A stretch of DNA of 11,994 nucleotides from an uncultured Gemmatimonadales bacterium (lineage in GTDB: Bacteria > Gemmatimonadota > Gemmatimonadetes > Longimicrobiales > Gaopeijiaceae): the NCBI GenBank assembly GCA_937982605.1, contig CALJLC010000286.1, forward strand, positions 1 to 11,994, in the 5' to 3' direction. The translations under genes and the position numbers were made by a program. How positions within the stretch are numbered: the first letter of the stretch is position 1; each line of letters begins with the position of its first letter. Shown in pieces: positions 1-5,836 of this stretch. Below the pieces are notes generated by a model. The model had not been told where the DNA came from. It saw only the letters and a program-made list of their open reading frames with translations, and did no database searches.

Positions 1-85
1 TACCCATGCCGGCGGCGAAGCCCGCGACCCCCCACGTCAGCCCCATCCCGAGGGCGCCGCGCAACCGTCCGAGCCATCTTCGCAT
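1..85 (-). CDS. Partial membrane protein, N-terminus only
   Basis: Reading leftwards from an ATG at 85-83, 28 codons remain open to the window edge. The peptide starts MRRWLGRLRGALGMGLTWGV, basic and then hydrophobic, which fits an N-terminal membrane anchor in the N-in orientation or an uncleaved signal; it continues as a Gly/Ala-rich hydrophobic stretch (AGFAAGMG). A strong ribosome binding site, GGAGGG, lies three bases upstream of the ATG, and a promoter with an overlapping dyad sits about 65 bases further up. The coding potential, ribosome site and promoter agree, so I believe a real gene starts here. I associate this N-terminal style with small multi-pass proteins common in Gemmatimonadota, but too little is visible to name a family or function. 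Confidence 0.7.
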   Translation of the reverse strand, partial: MRRWLGRLRGALGMGLTWGVAGFAAGMG

Positions 86-145
86 CGTCCCTCCGGATCG
101 GGAGCGGCGCACGCGCTCCGTACGAAGCTCGACGGCCGTGCGCAC

Positions 146-162
146 ACTTTGCATCGCAAAGT
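146..162. promoter_or_regulatory. Perfect 7+7 bp dyad, likely repressor operator
   Basis: ACTTTGC-ATC-GCAAAGT is a perfect inverted repeat with a 3-base centre, AT-rich compared with its surroundings. It covers most of the -10 hexamer and the predicted start of the minus-strand promoter, the usual position for a repressor that blocks RNA polymerase. The half-site length and centre suit a winged-helix dimer (PadR, GntR or MarR type). PadR is my preferred guess because PadR regulators are abundant in this type of genome, but no regulator gene is visible in the window. The stem is too short and lacks a T tract, so a terminator is unlikely. Confidence 0.6.
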
Positions 163-187
163 AGCCTCGTCGCGCCGCCCGGACCAA
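158..187 (-). promoter_or_regulatory. Candidate sigma70-type promoter of the left-edge membrane gene
   Basis: On the minus strand, TTGGTC (187-182) is followed by an 18-base spacer and TACTTT (163-158). This is 3/6 and 3/6 to the consensus hexamers, with the most conserved positions (TTG; TA...T) kept. The predicted start near 151 leaves a leader of about 65 bases before the ATG at 85. The dyad at 146-162 overlaps the -10, which makes both elements more believable together. Inference from sequence only. Confidence 0.45.
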
Positions 188-252
188 TGGCGGCGGAGGA
201 GGCGCTCGGTCGGCCCCGACCCGCTGAAGGGTCGACTGTCGACCCGCGGATC

Positions 253-282
253 TTGCCCACGACTCCCGACTGCGGCTAGCCT
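253..282 (+). promoter_or_regulatory. Weak candidate promoter for the lipoprotein gene
   Basis: TTGCCC (253-258), an 18-base spacer and TAGCCT (277-282) give 4/6 and 3/6 matches to the -35 and -10 consensus. Transcription from about 290 would leave a leader of roughly 85-90 bases. The rest of the 290-base gap (86-375) holds the divergent minus-strand promoter with its dyad and no gene that I can support. Confidence 0.3.
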
Positions 283-375
283 TCAATCCTCGAAGTCTCG
301 CGCGCCGCGAACCCTGGGCTCGCGGGTGGCCCGGTCGGGCCATCCGACGGTGCCGGCGGTGATCGAGCGAGGACG

Positions 376-2307
376 ATGATGTCCGTGGTGCTGTGGGCGG
401 GGCCGTCGGCCCCCCGCGGTGTGGGCGCGCGCTTTCTCATCCTCGTCGTCTGCACGGCGACCCTGACGTCGTGCGGAGACCCGTCGGGCGCCGGCGAGGA
501 CGTCGATCCGACCGGCAGCTACTTCCTGCACTCGGTCGACGGCGGCCTGCTGCCCACCTCGGTCACGGGGAGTCTCGGCTCGGCGCTGGTCACCGGCGGC
601 TGGATGGTGCTCGACGCCGACGGCACATACGAGGAGGGCGGGGCTGCCCTGCTCAGCGTGGCCGGGTCGGTCGGCTGGGAGGTCGGGCGTGGGGGCGGCA
701 CCTGGTCGGTCGCCGGGTCAACCGTCTCCTTCAGCGATTCCGGGGACGGGAGCGGCCCGTTCACGGGAAGCTGGAACGCCGGCCGCCTGTCCATCACGAT
801 CCTCGGCGTGGAGAGCGAGTTCCGGGCCGGCGCGGCGGTCGCCGCGCTCGACGTCTCGCCCCCCGAGGCGTTCCTGGGATCGTGCGCACCGCTGCGACTG
901 ACCGGCGCCGCCACGGACCCCGCCGGGGGTGCGGTCGGGTCGGCGTCGGTGCACTGGAGCTCGTCGGACGTTTCGGTCGCGATCGTGGACGAGGCGGGCG
1001 CGGTCACACCCGTCGGCTCCGGTGAGGCGGTGATCCTGGGTACCGTCGGCGCCGGTGTCGATTCGACGATCGTGCGGGTCGATCACCGCGTGCCCGATCC
1101 GGTGACCCTGGACCCGGTGGTCTGGGCCGGGGCCCGTCCGCGCCTCAGCTGGTCGCCCGCGGATCCCGACGCGTTCTGCTCCTACGTCATCGGGCGAAGC
1201 GGGAACTGGGGCTCGTTCCAGAGCCTCCCGGGAGGGGTCGACTCCGTACTGGACGCGTCGGTGACGACATGGCTCGACGACGAAGTGGAGCGACTGTTCG
1301 GGCTCTCGATCAGCTATGCCGTGGCGGTCCAGAACGGTCCTCATTCCGCGCTGAGCGACTCCGTACGCCTCGTGCTGGGCACCTCGCTCGCCCACGACAT
1401 CGAGCGCCGGCCGCTCGTGAGCCCGACCCGGGACGAGATCTATCTGCTGACCGGCGGCCTCGCCGACACGCTCCTGGCCATCTCCTCGACGACGCACACG
1501 GTGATCGGTCGGCGACTCGTTCGTGGAGGGCCGGTCGCGGTACGCCCGGACGGTGAGGCTCTCTTCGTCGTCACCTCGCAGAACGAAGTCGACTCCCTGT
1601 ACACGCTGGCGCCGGGCACGCTCGACGCGCTCGGCGTGGCCGCGATGGCGCCGGGCCCGCAGCGCATCGGGCCGATGATCGCGGGACGGCCCGGGCGCGT
1701 GTACCTGGCGGGCACCGACGTCCAGACCGGGGTCACGCGCATCGATGTCGTGGACTCCGAGTCCGGCGCGGAGCTGGGTCAGGTCGATGTGTCGACCACG
1801 GCGTCCGCCTCCGAGTCGACGCTCCTGGCGGTGTCGCCGGACGCGTCCCGTCTGTTCGTCGCGAAAGCCACCGAAGTGGTCGTGATCGACGTGTCGACCG
1901 ACACCCCCGGGGTCGTCGGTTCGACCACACTTCCGTACGTCGTCGGAGCGATGGCGCTGGCGCCGGACGGGGCGCGGCTCCACGTCGGGCAGCGTTGGGT
2001 CGGCACGGCCGTCATCGACGCGCTCGACGCGACCACGCTCGCGTCCGTCCAGCGACATTCCGCTCCGGGCCTCTTCGACTTCTTCGTCACGAACGAGCAC
2101 CTCTACGTCTCGATGGGGCTCGACGGGAGGCCGGGGGACCTCCACTGCCTCTCCGGAGACGTGGTCCGACTCGACCTCGCGACGCTGACCGAGGTCGACC
2201 GTCGAGGCTACGTGCTGGTCCCGAGCTGGGTCGCCGTCTCCCGGGACGGGGGCTTCGTCTACGCACGGGGGCCGACCTCGACCACGCTCGTCGTCCCGAC
2301 CTGGTAG
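376..2307 (+). CDS. Multidomain lipoprotein with Ig-like region and C-terminal beta-propeller
   Basis: A 643-residue secreted protein, probably anchored in a membrane and facing the periplasm or outside. Residues 18-33 form a hydrophobic signal ending in a lipobox, LTSC, with the lipidated Cys at 33. Residues about 44-152 read as a beta-barrel, lipocalin-like 'GSY...DGTY...GGTW' region. About 155-235 resembles a bacterial Ig-like (BIG2) domain, with WSSSD and the 'VTPVGSGEAVI' pattern. About 236-330 may be an Fn3-like fold. From about 338 a YVTN/Lp-type beta-propeller follows, with repeated 'VxPDGxxLFV' blade motifs near residues 387, 484, 526 and 619. Such proteins usually bind ligands or partners; no catalytic residues are apparent and the ligand is unknown. 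Two adjacent ATGs (376 and 379) follow AGGA at 370-373; the second has the better spacing, so translation may start at 379. It is probably monocistronic, with a hairpin just after the stop. Confidence 0.9.
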   Translation: MMSVVLWAGPSAPRGVGARFLILVVCTATLTSCGDPSGAGEDVDPTGSYFLHSVDGGLLPTSVTGSLGSALVTGGWMVLDADGTYEEGGAALLSVAGSVGWEVGRGGGTWSVAGSTVSFSDSGDGSGPFTGSWNAGRLSITILGVESEFRAGAAVAALDVSPPEAFLGSCAPLRLTGAATDPAGGAVGSASVHWSSSDVSVAIVDEAGAVTPVGSGEAVILGTVGAGVDSTIVRVDHRVPDPVTLDPVVWAGARPRLSWSPADPDAFCSYVIGRSGNWGSFQSLPGGVDSVLDASVTTWLDDEVERLFGLSISYAVAVQNGPHSALSDSVRLVLGTSLAHDIERRPLVSPTRDEIYLLTGGLADTLLAISSTTHTVIGRRLVRGGPVAVRPDGEALFVVTSQNEVDSLYTLAPGTLDALGVAAMAPGPQRIGPMIAGRPGRVYLAGTDVQTGVTRIDVVDSESGAELGQVDVSTTASASESTLLAVSPDASRLFVAKATEVVVIDVSTDTPGVVGSTTLPYVVGAMALAPDGARLHVGQRWVGTAVIDALDATTLASVQRHSAPGLFDFFVTNEHLYVSMGLDGRPGDLHCLSGDVVRLDLATLTEVDRRGYVLVPSWVAVSRDGGFVYARGPTSTTLVVPTW

Positions 2308-2313
2308 GGAGGG

Positions 2314-2330
2314 GGCCCGCTCCGCGGGCC
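2314..2330 (+). terminator. GC-rich hairpin after the lipoprotein gene
   Basis: GGCCCGC-TCC-GCGGGCC forms a perfect 7 bp stem with a 3-base loop, seven bases after the TAG. It has no T tract, so it is not a classical intrinsic terminator; in GC-rich genomes such T-less hairpins may pause or end transcripts or stabilise 3' ends. Confidence 0.45.
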
Positions 2331-2337
2331 GGGAGCG

Positions 2338-2366
2338 TTGATGCCGGCGTCGGGGCACCGTACCCT
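2338..2366 (+). promoter_or_regulatory. Candidate promoter of the DUF4256-to-orphan operon
   Basis: TTGATG (2338-2343), a 17-base spacer and TACCCT (2361-2366) match the sigma70 hexamers at 4/6 and 3/6 with ideal spacing. The predicted start near 2373 gives a leader of about 44 bases to the ATG at 2417. It lies directly after the upstream hairpin, as expected for the head of a new transcription unit. Confidence 0.45.
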
Positions 2367-2416
2367 CCACGGGGTCGGTACCCGAGGTCCGGGCGCACGC
2401 TTCCGGGAGGACGACG

Positions 2417-2989
2417 ATGCCGAAGAAGGGGGTCGCGAAGCGCCTCTCCCCGGCCGAGCACGCCGCGCTGCTCGAGACGCTCGAGGCACGCTTCGCGGCG
2501 AACTGCGCGCGCCACGAGGACATCGAGTGGACGGAGGTGAAGGCCCGCCTCGAAGACCGACCGGAGCGGGCCCGCTCGCTGGCGGAGATGGAGCGGACCG
2601 GGGGTGAGCCGGACGTGGTCGGCCGCGACGCCGACTCCGGCGAGCTGCTCTTCTACGACTGTGCGGAGCAGAGCCCGGCCGGCCGGCGGAGCCTCTGCTA
2701 CGACCACGAGGCGCTCGAGGCCCGGAAGAAGCACAAGCCGGAGGGAAGCGCGGTCCGCCTGGCCACCGAAATGGGCGCCGAGCTGCTCACGGTGGAGGAG
2801 TACGAGGCCCTCCAGGCGATGGGTCCGGTCGACACGAAGACGTCGAGCTGGCTCAGGACCCCGCCACGGATCCGCGAGCTCGGCGGCGCGATCTTCGGGG
2901 ATCATCGCTACGGGACCGTCTTCGTGTACCACAACGGAGCGGAGTCGTACTACGCGGCGCGCGGCTTCCGCTGCGTGCTGCGGGTGTAG
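2417..2989 (+). CDS. DUF4256 family protein
   Basis: A 190-residue soluble protein with no signal peptide or membrane segment, the normal full length for DUF4256 (PF14066). The family hallmarks are all visible: 'GGEPDVVG' near residue 62, 'FYDCAEQSPAGRRSLCYD' near 76-93, 'RKKHKP' near 100, 'MGAELLTVEEYEALQ', 'DTKTSSWLRTPP' near 137-148, and a C-terminal 'VFVYHNGAESYYAARGFR'. The biochemical function of the family is unknown; the conserved Cys, His, Tyr and Arg residues suggest an enzyme, but that is inference. The ATG has a strong GGGAGG site (2405-2410) with 6-base spacing. It is the first gene of a same-strand run, 55 bases before the Tat-exported oxidoreductase, so co-transcription is likely, although the functional link is unclear. 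DUF4256 genes also occur alone in other bacteria. Confidence 0.93.
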   Translation: MPKKGVAKRLSPAEHAALLETLEARFAANCARHEDIEWTEVKARLEDRPERARSLAEMERTGGEPDVVGRDADSGELLFYDCAEQSPAGRRSLCYDHEALEARKKHKPEGSAVRLATEMGAELLTVEEYEALQAMGPVDTKTSSWLRTPPRIRELGGAIFGDHRYGTVFVYHNGAESYYAARGFRCVLRV

Positions 2990-3044
2990 GAGTCACGAAT
3001 CACGGGACGTGACCCGGCAGGGTCGAGCCCGGGGGAGGAGGATG

Positions 3045-4130
3045 ATGCGGAGACGGGACTTCCTGGGCGCCCTCGGCGCCGCGGCGCTGCTGCCCCACCC
3101 AGGGGACGCCGACTCGCCACCGCGGGCGCCCAAGCGCCTGCTCGTGCTCGGCGGCACCAACTTCGTGGGCCCGGCCGTCGTCTCGGAGGCGATGGCTCGC
3201 GGCCACGAGGTCACGCTCTTCAATCGCGGGATCACCCGGCCCCATCTCTTCCCCGAGCTGGAGAAGCTGCGCGGTACGCGGTCGGCGACGGGCGGCGGCC
3301 TGGGCGCGCTCGAAGGTGCTCGACGGTGGGACGCGGTGATCGACGTCTGGCCCGAGCAACGCGGTCTGGTGGAAGAGACCGCCGCGCTGCTCCGGGACCG
3401 GACCGACTACTACGCCTACGTCTCGAGCATCGCCGTCTACTCGGACTTCAGCGGGCCGGGCATGGACGAGACCGCTCGCGTGCGCGCGGGTCCGCCGGGG
3501 GAGTACGGGGTCGAGAAGGCGGCGGCCGAGGCTGCGGTCCGCGCGGCCTACCCGGGCCGGCACGCGATCGTCCGGTGCCCGGCCATCGTGGGGCCCTACG
3601 ACCCCGGCTCCTCGTACCACTTCTGGCTGCGGCGGCTCGCCAACCGGGACGAGGTGCTGTGTCCCGGCTCGGGCCTCGACCCGGTCCAGATCGTGGACGT
3701 CCGTGACGTGGCGCGCTGGACCCTGGACTCCGTCGACGCGTCCCGGCCGGGCACCTTCAACCTCACCGGTCCGTGGCCGCCCCGTACCATGCGGGACTTC
3801 CTGACCGAGACCGCGGACGCGGTCGGCGCCGCGGCGCGTCTCACGTGGGTGGACGCGGACTTCCTGCGCCGTGACCAGGGTGTCTACTCCTTCTCCGACA
3901 TGCCCCTTTGGGCGCCGCTGGACGAGGATGAGGGCTTCTTCCAGATCAGCGGCGAGGCGGCGCTCGAGGCCGGCGCGAGCTACCGTCCCGTGGCCGACAC
4001 GGCCCGAGCGTCCTGGGCATGGTTCCGGTCGCACTTCTTCAAGGATGTCGTCTTTCCGCTGCACGGGTCGGGGATCGCGGCGGAACGCGAGGATGCGATC
4101 CTCGCTGCCTGGCGGGAGGCCCGTGGCTAG
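3045..4130 (+). CDS. Tat-exported NAD(P)-dependent epimerase/dehydratase (extended SDR)
   Basis: A 361-residue Rossmann-fold oxidoreductase of the extended short-chain dehydrogenase/epimerase class, which typically acts on nucleotide sugars or related substrates. Residues 2-7 (RRRDFL) match a twin-arginine signal, followed by a short Ala/Leu stretch to about residue 16. The nucleotide-binding loop is GGTNFVG at 36-42. Catalytic residues are visible: Ser127 or Ser128 in YVSSIAVY, and Tyr154/Lys158 in YGVEK. 'VDVRDVARWTLD' and 'FNLTGP' are typical substrate-domain motifs. The open frame extends far upstream, but the Tat motif and GGAGG (3034-3038) fix the start at the ATG-ATG pair; 3045 is better spaced than 3042. 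If the signal works, the protein is folded with its cofactor in the cytoplasm and then exported, as in glucose-fructose oxidoreductase. Its end overlaps the next gene by 8 bases. The substrate is not readable. Confidence 0.88.
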   Translation: MRRRDFLGALGAAALLPHPGDADSPPRAPKRLLVLGGTNFVGPAVVSEAMARGHEVTLFNRGITRPHLFPELEKLRGTRSATGGGLGALEGARRWDAVIDVWPEQRGLVEETAALLRDRTDYYAYVSSIAVYSDFSGPGMDETARVRAGPPGEYGVEKAAAEAAVRAAYPGRHAIVRCPAIVGPYDPGSSYHFWLRRLANRDEVLCPGSGLDPVQIVDVRDVARWTLDSVDASRPGTFNLTGPWPPRTMRDFLTETADAVGAAARLTWVDADFLRRDQGVYSFSDMPLWAPLDEDEGFFQISGEAALEAGASYRPVADTARASWAWFRSHFFKDVVFPLHGSGIAAEREDAILAAWREARG

Positions 4131-4803
4131 GAGTCCGGGCCGGATCGCGGCCGGAACCGCGGCCTCCGCCCTGGCCGCACTGCTCGTGGCGACGACCGCG
4201 GCTCGGGCGCAGCTCACCGTCACCCTGGTCGGCAATGCCGGGGTCGTCGTCTCCGACGGAGAAGTGTCGCTCCTGATCGACCTGCCGTACGAGTCGGGCG
4301 CCTTCGGCTATCAGACGTACGACCACGAGGCGCTTGCCCCGGTCGGCGACGTCGTCTCGGTCGTGACGCACCACCACCGGGACCACTTCGCCCCGGAGCT
4401 CTTCCTCTCGCGTGCAGCGTGGCGCGCGATCGGGCCTCCGTCCGCGATGGCGGGTGTGCCGGCCGCCCGGATCCTGACCGGCGACTCTATCGTGGTGGGC
4501 TCGTTCAGCGTGGTGGTGGTGCCGACCCCGCACACCGACGACCACCGCTCGTATCGGGTGCGCTGGCACGATCGTGTCCTGCACTTCGTCGGAGACACCG
4601 AAGACCCGACGAGCCTCGTCGCGACCCCTCCCATGGACGTCCTTTTCGTGACGCCGTGGCTGAGCTGCGCCGCCGAGACCGCCGCGGGCTTCCGCACGGC
4701 GGCCCGGCGAATCGCCTACCACGTCGATCCCGGCGGGCGAGACCGCTTCTGTGGAGGGATCGAGGTGCTGCCTCAGGGGGCTTCGTTCCGGGTCGAACGA
4801 TGA
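4123..4803 (+). CDS. Secreted metallo-beta-lactamase-fold hydrolase, UlaG-like
   Basis: A 226-residue MBL-fold metal-dependent hydrolase. The first ~27 residues form a Sec signal: Arg-rich start, Ala/Leu core, and an ARA-Q cleavage region, so it should act outside the cytoplasm. Metal ligands are clear: HHHRDH at 83-88 (the HxHxDH motif), His137 in PTPHTDDH, Asp158 in GDTED and His200 near the end. The order and small size fit the UlaG/lactonase-like 'beta-lactamase superfamily domain' group, whose members hydrolyse lactones or phosphoesters; the actual substrate is unknown. The start is a GTG inside the end of the previous gene (GTGGCTAG overlap), with GGGAGG at 4114-4119 only three bases upstream. 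This is rather close, but it is the only start that retains the whole signal peptide. The overlap implies translational coupling with the Tat-exported oxidoreductase, and both products leave the cytoplasm, so a shared pathway is plausible. Confidence 0.85.
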   Translation: MARSPGRIAAGTAASALAALLVATTAARAQLTVTLVGNAGVVVSDGEVSLLIDLPYESGAFGYQTYDHEALAPVGDVVSVVTHHHRDHFAPELFLSRAAWRAIGPPSAMAGVPAARILTGDSIVVGSFSVVVVPTPHTDDHRSYRVRWHDRVLHFVGDTEDPTSLVATPPMDVLFVTPWLSCAAETAAGFRTAARRIAYHVDPGGRDRFCGGIEVLPQGASFRVER

Positions 4804-4825
4804 GCCGTCGCCCGACACGCCGCCC

Positions 4826-4990
4826 GTGACCGACCACCACATCGCCTTCCCCGCAGGAGGCACGGGACCCGGGGTCCTCTTCGAGAGGGACCGTGCGGGG
4901 GCCTACCGACCCGTGGCGGCGAAGCGCGCCTGGACCCGGAGGCTCGACTACCTTCGCGAGAGGCTCGGCCCTGCCCGGAACCGCCGGTGA
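4826..4990 (+). CDS. Small 54-residue hypothetical protein
   Basis: A short reading frame from GTG 4826 to TGA 4990, 22 bases after the MBL hydrolase gene. Nearly every codon ends in G or C, like the neighbouring real genes. The peptide is basic, with His-His near the start, an 'FPAGGTGPGVLFERD' segment and a cationic C-terminal 'AWTRRLDYLRERLG' that could form a helix. Its stop shares GTGA with the start of the next gene, a typical coupled junction. No ribosome binding site precedes the GTG; the frame is open back to an ATG at 4751 inside the hydrolase gene, but that start seems less likely. Reinitiation after the hydrolase would explain the missing site. I do not recognise a family and propose no function. 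Confidence 0.55.
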   Translation: MTDHHIAFPAGGTGPGVLFERDRAGAYRPVAAKRAWTRRLDYLRERLGPARNRR

Positions 4991-5355
4991 GAAAGGAGTA
5001 CCGGAAGGCGGTCCGTGCCCTCTTCACCGAAGGCATGGCCGACCTGGATCCCGGATTCGAGGGCCCCGACGATGCCGAGCCGATCGACGTCGACGAAGGG
5101 ATCGTCCGCCTCGGTGGGCTGGCCTCTCGCCGGGACCTCTGGTGGCCCCTCCCCGACCCCTCCCTCGACCGGCCCGGCGACCTCGGTGCGCTCCGGCAGA
5201 GCCTCGAGCCGCTTCCGCCGGAGACGGCGATCGAGCACGCCCGCCCGCCGGTCGCCGAAGCACTCGAGGTCGTTTGCCGCCACGCGATTCCGTTCCTCCA
5301 CGCCTGGGCGGTAGCCCGCGGCGGCTCCGGCTTCGAGGAGCGAGGGAACCGCTGA
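4987..5355 (+). CDS. Hypothetical protein, 122 residues
   Basis: A soluble acidic protein without a signal or membrane segment. It starts with a basic stretch (RKEYRKAVRALF), has an acidic middle around residues 20-36 (GFEGPDDAEPIDVDEG), a Trp pair in 'RRDLWWPLPDP' near 48-58, and an alpha-helical-looking C-terminal half ending in 'EALEVVCRHAIPFLHAWA'. The GTG start overlaps the stop of the small upstream frame by four bases (GTGA) and no separate ribosome site is seen, so translation is probably coupled. A start at ATG 5035 is a weaker alternative that would lose the basic N-terminus. I do not recognise the family. It is the last gene of the plus-strand run, 22 bases from the convergent YaiI-type gene. 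Confidence 0.72.
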   Translation: MRKEYRKAVRALFTEGMADLDPGFEGPDDAEPIDVDEGIVRLGGLASRRDLWWPLPDPSLDRPGDLGALRQSLEPLPPETAIEHARPPVAEALEVVCRHAIPFLHAWAVARGGSGFEERGNR

Positions 5356-5377
5356 CCCGTCCGCGGCTCGTCTCGCG

Positions 5378-5836
5378 CTAGCGGCTCCGGACGAGCTTCG
5401 TCAGCACCCGGTCGAAGGTGGCCGCGAAGGCCTGCGTGTCTCGCGCGCTCCGGGCGGATGGACCCCCGGTCTCGACGCCGCTGGACCGGAGGGAATCCAT
5501 GAAGTCCCGCACGGAGAGTCGCTCGCCGACGTTTTCCGGGGTGTACTCCTCGCCGCGCGGATCGACCACGCGGACGCCCTTTTCGACGAGGCGCGCCGCG
5601 AGCGGGATGTCCGCTGTCACGGCCAGGTCGCCCGCCCGGGCTTGCTCCGCGATGTGGTCGTCGGCGACGTCGGGACCGCCCTCGACCCGCACCGCCTCCA
5701 CGAACGGGTTGTTCACCGGCGTCCACAGGCGCTGATTCGCCACGAACGCGGTTGCGATCTCGAGGCGGAGCGCGGCCTTCGCCACGATCGACTTCACGTC
5801 GTTGGGTGCCGCGTCGGCATCGACCCAGATCCTCAC
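5378..5836 (-). CDS. yaiI: YaiI/YqxD family protein (UPF0178, DUF188)
   Basis: A 152-residue cytoplasmic protein of normal family length, with a PIN-like fold expected for DUF188 (PF02639). The family signatures are intact: 'IWVDADAAPNDVK' at 3-15, 'VANQ' near 32, 'GDLAVTADIPLAARLVEKG' near 68-86, 'DPRGEEYTPENVGERL' near 92-107, and 'RDFMDSLRSSGVETGGPSARS' at the end, before 'AFAATF'. The acidic residues Asp6, Asp8 and Asp75 are candidates for a metal site; the biochemical role is unproven in the family. The usual DADACP motif reads DADAAP here. The start is GTG, with GGAG seven bases upstream, and the gene overlaps the stop of the antiporter gene by GTGA, so the two are co-expressed. Confidence 0.93.
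   Translation of the reverse strand: MRIWVDADAAPNDVKSIVAKAALRLEIATAFVANQRLWTPVNNPFVEAVRVEGGPDVADDHIAEQARAGDLAVTADIPLAARLVEKGVRVVDPRGEEYTPENVGERLSVRDFMDSLRSSGVETGGPSARSARDTQAFAATFDRVLTKLVRSR

Noticed and set aside
149..379. 76-residue plus-strand frame in the left intergenic gap
   Set aside because: Starts inside the dyad, Arg/Ser-rich, no ribosome site, and covers the promoter region of the lipoprotein gene.
718..2523. 601-residue minus-strand open frame opposite the lipoprotein gene
   Set aside because: Low-complexity Arg/Asp/His-rich composition typical of antisense frames in GC-rich DNA; it covers the lipoprotein and the start of the DUF4256 gene, which have clear domain evidence.
2604..3044. 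Long upstream extension of the epimerase frame
   Set aside because: It runs in the wrong frame through the DUF4256 gene with Arg/Ser/Thr-rich shadow composition; the Tat motif and GGAGG place the true start at 3045 (or 3042).
3000..4235. 411-residue minus-strand open frame opposite the epimerase gene
   Set aside because: Antisense shadow without motifs or ribosome site, contradicted by the strong epimerase signature on the plus strand.
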